This document shows, one piece after another, positions 46,825 through 54,797 of a stretch of DNA of 64,000 bases. Location: the NCBI RefSeq assembly GCF_037963145.1, contig NZ_CP150144.1, positions 2,108,001 through 2,172,000 on the forward strand. Direction: 5' to 3'. The number at the start of each line of letters is the position of its first letter. Position 1 is the first letter of the stretch. The DNA comes from Oceanobacillus sp. FSL K6-2867 (lineage in GTDB: Bacteria; Bacillota; Bacilli; Bacillales; Amphibacillaceae). The notes beneath the pieces were generated by a model. The model was not told where the DNA came from, did no database searches, and saw only the letters and a program-made list of their open reading frames with translations. The translations under genes were made by a program, and so were the position numbers.

Positions 46825-49503
46825 ATGAACGGCAAACAAAAATTATTATCTATTTTCATGGTCTTATTACTATTCTTTAGCGTATGTATCCCTGTTTCTT
46901 TAGCTGATGCAGTTGATCCAGATGATAATACGGGATACGAGCCGGAAAACCCGGGTATTTTAGATGAACAAACCGATGAGGGTGACAAGGGGATGGTGGT
47001 TACTGCACATCCTCTAGCTTCTGAGGTTGGGGCAGATGTTCTAAGACGGGGTGGCAATGCAGTGGATGCTGCAGTAGCCATTCAATTTGCTTTAAATGTT
47101 GCAGAACCAATGATGTCGGGTATTGGTGGCGGCGGCTTTTTCATGTATTATGATGCCCAAACTGAGGATATATCGATTATTAATAGCAGAGAGCGGGCTC
47201 CTCAAGGGGCAACGCCGGATATGTTTTTAGATAAAGAGAATATTGTAACAGATCCAGGAAAATTTCATCTAGGTGCAATTGATATGAATCCAGATGGTGA
47301 GGATAAGCAATTTCATATTGGTGAAGTGAATGTTACCGATCTTGACGGATCAGATGAGGAAGCGACAGTTTTTGACTATGATTTTACTGGTGAAGCTGGG
47401 GAGCCATGGAATCCTGATAAGTTTTCCATACTTGAACGTGGAACAACTTTTCAGCTGGATGAAGATGGCGGTTTAATTAACTTTGGACCTCCAACTGGCA
47501 GTAATTCATCTTCTTATGGTCAAACAACAGCTGTGATGGACGAGGTTGAGGATAGTGAGCTTTTCATTCGCTTCCGTACCGACGATCCCGACGATGACCG
47601 ACGTTTGCGTTTATGGCTGCGATCTGATGAATACCGTTCTACTGGAACAACCTATGTCAAAAATGGCTACGGGGTTGAAATTAATACGAAGACAAAGGAA
47701 ATAAGATTAATTCAATCAAAGGATTCAACGAGCTCAACACTTGCTACATTTCCATATGAGGAAACAACCGATTGGCAATCGCTGCGTTTCCGTGTTGAAG
47801 GCGATGAATTAAAGGTTCGCTTATGGGAGGATGAATCTGAAGAGCCAGATGACTGGAATATCGAAACCTTTGCTGGTTCGGTAATTCCATTTTCAGAAAG
47901 GGTACAAAGTGGTAACTCTGTTGGTGTTCCGGGTACATTAAAAGGATTGGAAGAAGCTTTGGATAAATGGGGAACAATGGAGCTTGGTGAATTGATTCAG
48001 CCTTCAATAGACATGGCTGAGGAAGGAATCGAGGTTAATTGGGTTTTAGCAAATGCTATCGCAGGTAACCAAAGTAAATTAGAGCGTACAGCAGCAAAAG
48101 ATGTGTTTCTTCCAGATGGTGAGCCATTAGAAGAAGGAGAGACTTTAGTGCAGGAAGATTTAGCGAAAACATTTAAGCTGATACGCGATCAAGGGACAGA
48201 TGTTTTTTACAACGGGGAAATTGGTGAAGCATTAGCGGAAGCTGTTCAGGAATTTGATGGCAGCATGGTAAAAGAGGATTTAAGGAATTACGACGTGACC
48301 GAAGATGAAGCAGTTTGGGGAGATTATCTTGGCTATGATATTGCTTCCATGCCGCCACCAAGCTCTGGGGGATTAACGATGCTGCAGCTCTTAAAAATGT
48401 TTGAGCAGCTTGATCTCGCTGGACATGATATCAAATCACCGGAGAAATACCATTTCATGGCCGAAGCGATGCATCTTGCTTATGCCGATCGAGGAGCATA
48501 CATGGGTGATCCGGAATATGTTGAAGTGCCAAGAGATGGTCTGCTTCATCCGGATTATGTGGCAGATCGGATTGAAACCATCTCACCTGATCATGCTAAT
48601 GACAATGTACAACCAGGCGATCCGTGGGCGTATCAGGGAGGAAGTGCACCAACCATTGCCCAGCAGGTGGATGATAAACAAGAAGGACAAACAACCCATT
48701 ATACGGTAGCAGACCAATGGGGAAATTTAGTCTCCAATACGACGACAATTGAACAGCTATTTGGCTCAGGCATTATGGTGCCGGAATATGGCATTGTACT
48801 GAATAATGAATTGACCGATTTTGATGCTGCTCCAGGCGGTGCAAATGAGGTGCAGCCAAATAAACGGCCGCTAAGCAGTATGACACCAACGATTGTGTTA
48901 AAAGATGGCGAGCCATTTATGACGGTTGGTTCTCCAGGTGGAGCAACGATTATAACGTCTGTCACGCAGACAATTGCTAATGTTATCGGCTATGGCATGC
49001 CAATAAAGGATGCAATTGAAGAGCCGCGTATATACAGTAATAGTTACCCAACAATACGCTGGGAGCATGGCATTTCGGATACTGTACGGCAACTGCTTGA
49101 AGAGAAGGGACACGCCTGGGAGGAAAGTCCAACAGAGATCGGAAATGTTAATAGCATTGTTTTAGATGAAGGGACGTTTATTGGAGCAGCAGACTCAACG
49201 AGAGAAGGCACTGCAATCGGTTTATCTGCAGAGGATTTCCTTAGCATTGATGGCTTAAAATCCCGTGTTGAGCAATTACAAGCAGATGATGAAATCTACG
49301 AAGAGCATGTTGCGCGATTGCTTCTTACCCACCTAACGACAGTAGGTCATTATGAGGAAAAGGAGAAAATGGATAAAGCTATCAAGCATCTGGAAGGATT
49401 TAAGCAGTTGTTAGATCAGCTAAAAGATGCAGACTCTATTTCGGAGCATGCCCATGAGACGCTGGGGAGCAGTGCAGAGGAGTTGCTTGATATGTGGCAG
49501 TAG
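46825..49503 (+). CDS. ggt: Gamma-glutamyltransferase with inserted beta-sandwich domain and FIMAH-like C-terminus
   Basis: Secreted Ntn-hydrolase that cleaves or transfers gamma-glutamyl groups, possibly from muropeptide gamma-D-Glu links or glutathione. Start at 46825 behind AAAGGAGG gives 892 residues: signal peptide (~1-28), the first large-chain part (ending DMFLDKE, ~140), about 215 foreign residues (~142-358), then the family resumes at SVGVPGTLKGLEEAL. The autocleavage/catalytic Thr is T623 (TTHYTVADQWGN), with NNELTDFD, RPLSSMTPTIV and GSPGGATII beyond. The final ~83 residues match the shared helical module. The insert (WLRSDEY, KNGYGVEINTKTKEIRLI, WQSLRFRVEGDELKVRLW) looks like a lectin/LamG-type carbohydrate-binding sandwich. 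Confidence 0.9.
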   Translation: MNGKQKLLSIFMVLLLFFSVCIPVSLADAVDPDDNTGYEPENPGILDEQTDEGDKGMVVTAHPLASEVGADVLRRGGNAVDAAVAIQFALNVAEPMMSGIGGGGFFMYYDAQTEDISIINSRERAPQGATPDMFLDKENIVTDPGKFHLGAIDMNPDGEDKQFHIGEVNVTDLDGSDEEATVFDYDFTGEAGEPWNPDKFSILERGTTFQLDEDGGLINFGPPTGSNSSSYGQTTAVMDEVEDSELFIRFRTDDPDDDRRLRLWLRSDEYRSTGTTYVKNGYGVEINTKTKEIRLIQSKDSTSSTLATFPYEETTDWQSLRFRVEGDELKVRLWEDESEEPDDWNIETFAGSVIPFSERVQSGNSVGVPGTLKGLEEALDKWGTMELGELIQPSIDMAEEGIEVNWVLANAIAGNQSKLERTAAKDVFLPDGEPLEEGETLVQEDLAKTFKLIRDQGTDVFYNGEIGEALAEAVQEFDGSMVKEDLRNYDVTEDEAVWGDYLGYDIASMPPPSSGGLTMLQLLKMFEQLDLAGHDIKSPEKYHFMAEAMHLAYADRGAYMGDPEYVEVPRDGLLHPDYVADRIETISPDHANDNVQPGDPWAYQGGSAPTIAQQVDDKQEGQTTHYTVADQWGNLVSNTTTIEQLFGSGIMVPEYGIVLNNELTDFDAAPGGANEVQPNKRPLSSMTPTIVLKDGEPFMTVGSPGGATIITSVTQTIANVIGYGMPIKDAIEEPRIYSNSYPTIRWEHGISDTVRQLLEEKGHAWEESPTEIGNVNSIVLDEGTFIGAADSTREGTAIGLSAEDFLSIDGLKSRVEQLQADDEIYEEHVARLLLTHLTTVGHYEEKEKMDKAIKHLEGFKQLLDQLKDADSISEHAHETLGSSAEELLDMWQ

Positions 49504-49631
49504 CTAGCTGCTCGTTCTATTCCTTGTGCTTTAGCAGAGTGAGCAAATGCTGAAATTTAAAATTTGCAAATGAGGTTTAAGTCGGCATGCATTGAAATTA
49601 AAGATGGGATATCTAAAGGGGGGAAAGGCTG

Positions 49632-51155
49632 ATGAAAAGGCTGTTCTTAATAACAATTACGCTATTAGTTGTGCTAGGATCGTTAACTGCAATTGCAGCC
49701 AATCGGCTCAATGCTGATGTGGGTGACGACAGTGAAAGGTCACTCAAGCTTGGGGTAGAGGTTTTGCTTGAGCAGCAAAAGGACCTGATTGAAGGAAAAC
49801 GTGTCGGATTAATCACGAATCCAACAGGTGTGGATCAAGACCTAAATAGCATTGTTGATCGATTATTTCATGATCCGGATGTCGAGCTGACCGCTTTGTA
49901 TGGACCTGAGCATGGCGTGCGTGGGGATGCACAAGCAGGTGATTATGTCGAATACTATATCGATGAACAGACAGGTTTACCAGTGTATAGCTTATATGGT
50001 GAAACAAGGAAACCGACGCCAGAAATGCTCGAGGATATCGATATTTTACTATTTGATATTCAAGATGCAGGGGCAAGATTCTACACGTATATCTACACAA
50101 TGGCCTATGCGATGGAGGCTGCAGCAGAAAATGATATCGAATTTGTTGTACTCGATCGTCCGAATCCGTTAGGCGGCAATCATGTAGAAGGACCAGTACT
50201 TGATCCGGAATACGCTTCTTTTGTCGGGAATTACCCGATTCCGCTTAAGCATGGCATGACAGTTGGTGAGCTGGCATATTTGTTTAATGAGGAATTTGAA
50301 ATTGGAGCAGATTTAACCGTTGTCGAAATGGATGGCTGGAAGCGCGGTATGTATTATGATGATACTGATTTGGAGTTTGTGCTGCCCTCACCGAATATGC
50401 CAACGTTAGATACGGCGCTTGTCTATCCTGGAGCAGCGCTGATTGAAGGGACGAATATTTCGGAAGGACGTGGTACGACAAAGCCATTTGAACTTATTGG
50501 TGCTCCGTTTGTAAATAGCACCGAGTACGCAGCGGCATTGAATGAGTTGGAATTGCCTGGTGTCACATTTCGAGCAGCATCATTTACGCCGACCTTTTCC
50601 AAACATAGTGGTGAATTAAGTCATGGCGTACAGATTCATGTTACGGATAAACGAGCATATGAGCCTGTGATTACAGGACTCTATATTGTAAAAACGTTGC
50701 ATGACATGTACCCGGAAGACTTTGAATTCCGAGCAGAAAACAGCGCTGGCATCTCTTTCTTTGATAATCTCATCGGCAATGGCTGGATTCGTGAAGCGAT
50801 TGAAAATGGGGATTCCGTAGAAGAAATGGCAGCTGCTTGGCACGAGGATCACCAGGCATTTAAAGAGGTTCGCAGAGAATACCTTCTTTACACGATGAAC
50901 ACGGAGCAATTGAAGCAAAACATCGGTTCTCTTCAACAATCCGGTGATATTGAAAAGGAAGCGGAACGTAAATTGCTCCTGCATCTTACAGCTGTCGAGC
51001 AATTTGAGGAGAAAAAGACTGCAGATAAGATTGCTAAGCATATGCAAGGTTTTCAGCTGCTTTTAGATCAGCATAAAGACGCATCGAGCATATCAGATAA
51101 AGCATATCAAGCATTGAGCAGTGATACGACGGATATGATTGCGCAGTGGGATTAG
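49632..51155 (+). CDS. namZ: Exo-beta-N-acetylmuramidase NamZ (YbbC, DUF1343) with FIMAH-like C-terminus
   Basis: Removes terminal MurNAc from peptidoglycan fragments; YbbC-type proteins were shown to have this activity (family GH171). The 507 residues show a signal peptide (~1-23), then VGLITNPTGVDQDLNSIVDRL, the catalytic-region motif YGPEHGVRGDAQAG with E93, FDIQDAGARFYTYIYT, LDRPNPLGG and PSPNMPTLDTALVYPGAALIEGTNISEGRGTTKPFE. The last ~84 residues (~423-507) are the shared helical module. With NagZ it can strip glycan chains alternately to single sugars, which the upstream ABC importer might take up. Confidence 0.93.
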   Translation: MKRLFLITITLLVVLGSLTAIAANRLNADVGDDSERSLKLGVEVLLEQQKDLIEGKRVGLITNPTGVDQDLNSIVDRLFHDPDVELTALYGPEHGVRGDAQAGDYVEYYIDEQTGLPVYSLYGETRKPTPEMLEDIDILLFDIQDAGARFYTYIYTMAYAMEAAAENDIEFVVLDRPNPLGGNHVEGPVLDPEYASFVGNYPIPLKHGMTVGELAYLFNEEFEIGADLTVVEMDGWKRGMYYDDTDLEFVLPSPNMPTLDTALVYPGAALIEGTNISEGRGTTKPFELIGAPFVNSTEYAAALNELELPGVTFRAASFTPTFSKHSGELSHGVQIHVTDKRAYEPVITGLYIVKTLHDMYPEDFEFRAENSAGISFFDNLIGNGWIREAIENGDSVEEMAAAWHEDHQAFKEVRREYLLYTMNTEQLKQNIGSLQQSGDIEKEAERKLLLHLTAVEQFEEKKTADKIAKHMQGFQLLLDQHKDASSISDKAYQALSSDTTDMIAQWD

Positions 51156-51164
51156 GAAGGATGG

Positions 51165-51200
51165 AAAAAGCCTCAGGGATTATTCCCTGAGGCTTAAAGC
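51165..51200. terminator. Bidirectional terminator after namZ
   Basis: A 10-bp perfect stem (GCCTCAGGGA/TCCCTGAGGC, 51170-51179 and 51184-51193) with an A-run on the left lies between the convergent namZ and phosphatase genes. Confidence 0.88.
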
Positions 51201-51209
51201 TTACTTGTT

Positions 51210-51773
51210 TTAAGACAAATGCTCAACCTGATTAAAATCCTCTATCCTCCATTTATCTCCTTCAAAATGAAGATTGCTAATGCAGGCGTTTAATAAAGTT
51301 GTTTTTCCTGAACCAATCTCCCCATCGGAATAGACAGACAGAATCGCGTTAATGACAGCTCCATGTGCTACAAGCAAAACACGTTTATCCGGGTAGTTTT
51401 GCTGAACCTGTTCAACCGCTGTGATGACACGTTTATTAAAGTCAGCTCGCTTTTCTTGGTTCGGGAAGCCATCAAGATGCTTTTCTCTTTCTGCATATGT
51501 CTTCCCCTCTCCATCGCCAAACGAACGCTCCTGAAAGTCAGTCATCTCGACCATTGGCAATTGCAATTTTGCATTAATAATCTCCGCTGTTTCCTTCGCT
51601 CTTTTCAGTGGACTATGTATAAGCACATCGTAATCAGCCGCATGTAAATAGGCTGCACATTGCTCTGCCTGCCTTCTGCCGGTGTCATTTAATGGAATAT
51701 CGGTACTTCCCTGGATTCGTTTATTTAAATTCCAATCGGTTTCGCCATGGCGAATGAAACATATCCTTGTCAA
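51210..51773 (-). CDS. Histidine phosphatase family protein (phosphoglycerate-mutase-like)
   Basis: Cytoplasmic phosphatase of 187 residues. The phosphohistidine motif is at the start (ICFIRHGETDWNLNKRIQGSTDIPLNDTGRRQAE), the second-site arginine in HSPLKRAKETAEII, the acid in ERSFGDGEGKT and the late histidine in VLLVAHGAVINAIL. These are broad-specificity enzymes (YhfR/PhoE, CobC, GpmB types), so the substrate is not decided. It stands alone and converges with namZ. Confidence 0.92.
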   Translation of the reverse strand: MTRICFIRHGETDWNLNKRIQGSTDIPLNDTGRRQAEQCAAYLHAADYDVLIHSPLKRAKETAEIINAKLQLPMVEMTDFQERSFGDGEGKTYAEREKHLDGFPNQEKRADFNKRVITAVEQVQQNYPDKRVLLVAHGAVINAILSVYSDGEIGSGKTTLLNACISNLHFEGDKWRIEDFNQVEHLS

Positions 51774-51845
51774 ATAAATCCACTCCTTATTTCATATCAT
51801 AAAACAAATGCACCTGCGCATCCTAATAACAAAGGAGGAAGCACC

Positions 51846-52181
51846 ATGCGAAAATTATGTTTAGCTTTTAGTATTGCATTTGTATTTGTTTCTAGTTATA
51901 CCTTTCCATTACCTGAAGCAAATGCTGTGCCAAATGAAGGCGTCCCATCCTATGCGAAATGGGGAAAGGTTGCTGTTCAGGAAACAAAAGAAAAATACCC
52001 TTCTGCTCAAATTATTGACTACCTCCATGTCGGCAAGGAAACAACCGATGGTTCCACGGTTGAAAAATTTAAGCTATGGCTAAAAGGTGACACAAAAGAA
52101 TTCGGTGTTTTTGTCAACATTGAAATTAACCCAGAGACAAATGAGGTCATCCAAATTACATTTGAAGAGACGGATCGATGA
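51846..52181 (+). CDS. Secreted DUF3889-family protein (YqzG-like)
   Basis: Small secreted protein of 111 residues from the ATG at 51846, behind AAAGGAGGAAG; the longer frame overlaps the neighbouring gene. It has a signal peptide (~1-26, ending ANA), then the DUF3889 core: PSYAKWGKVAVQETKEKYPSA, DYLHVGKETT, EKFKLWLK and GVFVNIEINPETNEVIQI. Function is unknown. In Bacillus the DUF3889 protein YqzG is encoded next to tapA-sipW-tasA. Here another member lies about 7 kb from the same operon, a link worth noting though the genes are not adjacent. Confidence 0.82.
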   Translation: MRKLCLAFSIAFVFVSSYTFPLPEANAVPNEGVPSYAKWGKVAVQETKEKYPSAQIIDYLHVGKETTDGSTVEKFKLWLKGDTKEFGVFVNIEINPETNEVIQITFEETDR

Positions 52182-52233
52182 ATTTTAAATCGGTCTGCCT
52201 TGCTATAAAGCTGATTGGAGAAAGCTGGATAAA

Positions 52234-52788
52234 TTAGTTTCTTTTATTTTCAGCCCAATCACTTGCCAGTATCCCGTAAACAGCATGATCCACATAATGA
52301 TCATAAAGCCATTCCGATTGTCTGAGGATACCCTCTTCCTTAAACCCTAATCGTTCTGGTATTGCACGGCTCTTTTTATTGGTAAAAGCAGCACGTATGT
52401 CGACGCGATTCAGCTGTGCCTCTGCAAAAGCATAATCCGTTAGTGCGCGGACAACATTGGTAATGATGCCATACCCCTGATAATCCTCACCAATCCAGTA
52501 GCCGATATAGCCAATCCGGTTCGTCCAGTCAAACGCATTAAAGCCAGCGACCCCAACTAGCTTATTTTGATAAAAAATACCACCAGTCATCCCTTTTTTA
52601 GCCTCATAGGATTGCAGTATATGTTCAATGAAGGCACTCGAATCATCCAGTTTTACATTCATATCCAGCCAAGGGAGCCATTCTCGCAAATAGCTGCGAT
52701 TTTTATCAATGAGCTGAAACAATTGATTCGCATCCTCTAATTTCAGCTGCCGCAATGTAATATGCTCATCCACTTCGTATACAAACAT
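52234..52788 (-). CDS. GNAT N-acetyltransferase (RimJ/RimL, YdaF type)
   Basis: Acetyl-CoA-dependent transferase of 184 residues. RimL-type features are ITLRQLKLEDANQLFQLIDKNRSYLREWLPWLD at the start, IGYIGYWIGEDYQGYGIITNVVRALTDYAF (acetyl-CoA loop in the YQGYGI region) and VDIRAAFTNKKSRAIPERLGFKEEG. The substrate could be a ribosomal protein N-terminus or a small amine. It is unlinked to its neighbours. Confidence 0.92.
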   Translation of the reverse strand: MFVYEVDEHITLRQLKLEDANQLFQLIDKNRSYLREWLPWLDMNVKLDDSSAFIEHILQSYEAKKGMTGGIFYQNKLVGVAGFNAFDWTNRIGYIGYWIGEDYQGYGIITNVVRALTDYAFAEAQLNRVDIRAAFTNKKSRAIPERLGFKEEGILRQSEWLYDHYVDHAVYGILASDWAENKRN

Positions 52789-52924
52789 GAAAAATCCCCC
52801 CCTATTCTATTCGTTATCATAGCATGAATTTAGTCAGAAAAAACGAAATATAGCTCTTCTTTTAAAGTTGATAACTAAAATAATAGTTCTCAGCAAGCAC
52901 ATTCTAGTTTATGATAAGTATGAA

Positions 52925-53090
52925 TACTCCCACCACTTAATTCCCTTGGAAATTTGAAGTGTGGGTTTCTGAGGTATCGACCTTCTAGATGGCGATTAAC
53001 CACCAGTGGAGTTGACACATTAGTGTGCTAAAAACACCCAACCCCGCTATCCCTTTGGTCTTGCCTTTGGGATTACTTTTATTTTATTAC
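52925..53090 (-). ncRNA. Candidate omega RNA (reRNA) at the tnpB 3' end
   Basis: TnpB nucleases are guided by an RNA transcribed from the gene's 3' end through the element's right end. Here the ~150 bases after the stop are rich in inverted repeats (CCCAAAGGCAAGACCAAAGGG near 53057, a second stem at 52929-52968) and lie in the expected place and direction. The guide would be the host sequence just beyond the right end. Confidence 0.5.
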
Positions 53091-54365
53091 TAAAGCTACG
53101 GGCTTTAATAATGCTTCATTGCTCCAAAGAGGATTATTATATGCTTCCTTGATAACTTTCCGCATGATATTGGCAGCTCCATTTACATCAGCATTGATCA
53201 TTTTCCCGCTTTTCGACCGGTAAAGACCACGCTTGATTCGCTTACCTGAAAACGATTGATTTGACTCATTTTTGCCGTAAGCAGGAATCGGATCAAGATC
53301 AAGGAAACTTGCTTTGGAGGTATACGATTCTTCTGTAAGAATGACTCGAATGCCATGTCTTTCTGTTTTGTACGTTATCATTTGAATAAGTAAGCTGTGA
53401 GGAATCGTCGTAAAGGATTGGTTATTCACGTTGCCCGTACGTGCGTTTTGTTTCCAATCTTTATTTTGACCAATGATGATTGTGTCGATATCCTCTTCTA
53501 AAGCAATTTTCTCCACTTGAAAACTTGCTTTATGAAGCAAATCCTTGATTTGATTAAAACGCTTGCGAGCTATTTTTTCTAAGCGTTTTGATGTAAACGG
53601 ACCTTCGTTTGCTTGTTTTCCTTGTCGAAGAATACCTGTATAATGTGCTCTTTCCTGGTTATATCGTTGATTCACAGATTTGATATTTTTGCCCTTCACT
53701 AGAACCGGTCTCCTACCGGTATTCGTGACAATGGTTGCAAGATTATCAATCCCTAAATCGACAGCTATTAAACGGTTTTTCGATTCTTTCATTTCTGGTT
53801 CCCTAAGATCTTGAAAAATTAATTCCACGACATAATGGCCATACCTTGGAATCACTCGAATTTGCTTCAATTTCCCCTCAGTAAATCCCAGTTTACCAAT
53901 ATTTAATCGGTCTTTTGTTTGGGGAAACTTCAGGAATTTAGTTTCCTTGATGACACAATCCTGGTTTGAAAAGGAAACATCTTTTTCTTTTGCACGGCAA
54001 TACCCAGGAATATTAGGACGTGCTTTAAACTTCGATGGATTGGATTTATATTCCTGTAAAGCACCATAAAACGATTTCCAATTTTGAAATACGGTTCGCA
54101 TTATTGCTTGACTGGATTGTATTGGTAACGAACGATAATCGTTTTGTGAAATCGATTTAAAAAGTGCGTTCAAAAAATAGTAATCAACATATGGATTTAC
54201 TTCCGTAGGCGCACCAAATAAATGACAGTGGATTTTCTTTCGCTTCTCTACCGGTTTTGTTTCTTCTTTAGCTTTTTTCCTTTCATACGCTATCATTTGA
54301 TTATCGTTCATTTTAGGCAATTGTTTTTGAATGGTATTCAATACCTCTTTTTGAGGCGGTTGCAA
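53079..54365 (-). CDS. tnpB: TnpB RNA-guided nuclease (IS605 OrfB family)
   Basis: Ancestor-type relative of Cas12, 428 residues. The RuvC acidic residues are visible: D in LIAVDLGIDNLATI (~202), E in VILTEESYTS (~342) and D in INADVNGAANI (~400). The usual zinc-finger CxxC pair near the end is missing: after TSKASFLDLDPIP the sequence runs into GKNESNQSFSGKRIKRGLYRSKSG, as in a known zinc-less branch. The start is unclear: the frame extends upstream to a TGA at the place where a normal TnpB start (QVYTALTQEKEL) would be, with no ATG. The N-terminus may have lost its start codon, and TTG at 54365 is the first usable one. Confidence 0.85.
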   Translation of the reverse strand: MQPPQKEVLNTIQKQLPKMNDNQMIAYERKKAKEETKPVEKRKKIHCHLFGAPTEVNPYVDYYFLNALFKSISQNDYRSLPIQSSQAIMRTVFQNWKSFYGALQEYKSNPSKFKARPNIPGYCRAKEKDVSFSNQDCVIKETKFLKFPQTKDRLNIGKLGFTEGKLKQIRVIPRYGHYVVELIFQDLREPEMKESKNRLIAVDLGIDNLATIVTNTGRRPVLVKGKNIKSVNQRYNQERAHYTGILRQGKQANEGPFTSKRLEKIARKRFNQIKDLLHKASFQVEKIALEEDIDTIIIGQNKDWKQNARTGNVNNQSFTTIPHSLLIQMITYKTERHGIRVILTEESYTSKASFLDLDPIPAYGKNESNQSFSGKRIKRGLYRSKSGKMINADVNGAANIMRKVIKEAYNNPLWSNEALLKPVALVIK

Positions 54366-54797
54366 TTCCTTTTCTTGCGTTAAGGCTGTATAAACTTGTC
54401 AGATATAAAAGTTAGTCATGTTATGCAGATTCTTTGCGTATTGACACATTTTTTGAAAGTAATCATGCATCCGATGCCCTTTTTTCACCCAAATTTGTAT
54501 GCTTTTATAAGCTGGCATTTGACTTTCCCCTCCAAACATATGTTTCCTTTATTTTATAATACTAAGAAGGGGAGGAAAATTCAATTATTTGGGAAACTAG
54601 TATCCAAGCTTTTAGGTGGGATCTTCTTACATTTTTACAGAAAGTCTGAATTAACTGCCAACATATAAAACCGTCAATTTACCTCTCACCTAAAATTCTA
54701 TCTGATTTTCGAGGAAGGAGTCCTCTTGGCTTTAAAGATAGATTTGTATTAGAATGGAAGCATGGATAGTACCCGCAGTGAAGGAAGGTTAATACAT

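Larger units (their letters stand above)
52920..54480 (-). mobile_element. IS605-superfamily orfB-only (TnpB) insertion element
   Basis: A tnpB gene with a structured tail and no tnpA. The right end is marked by an imperfect hairpin (52929-52968, CCCACCACTT against AAGTGTGGG). The left end is not exact; I place it upstream of the gene within 54400-54480. Such elements have no terminal inverted repeats, so borders are approximate. Confidence 0.65.
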
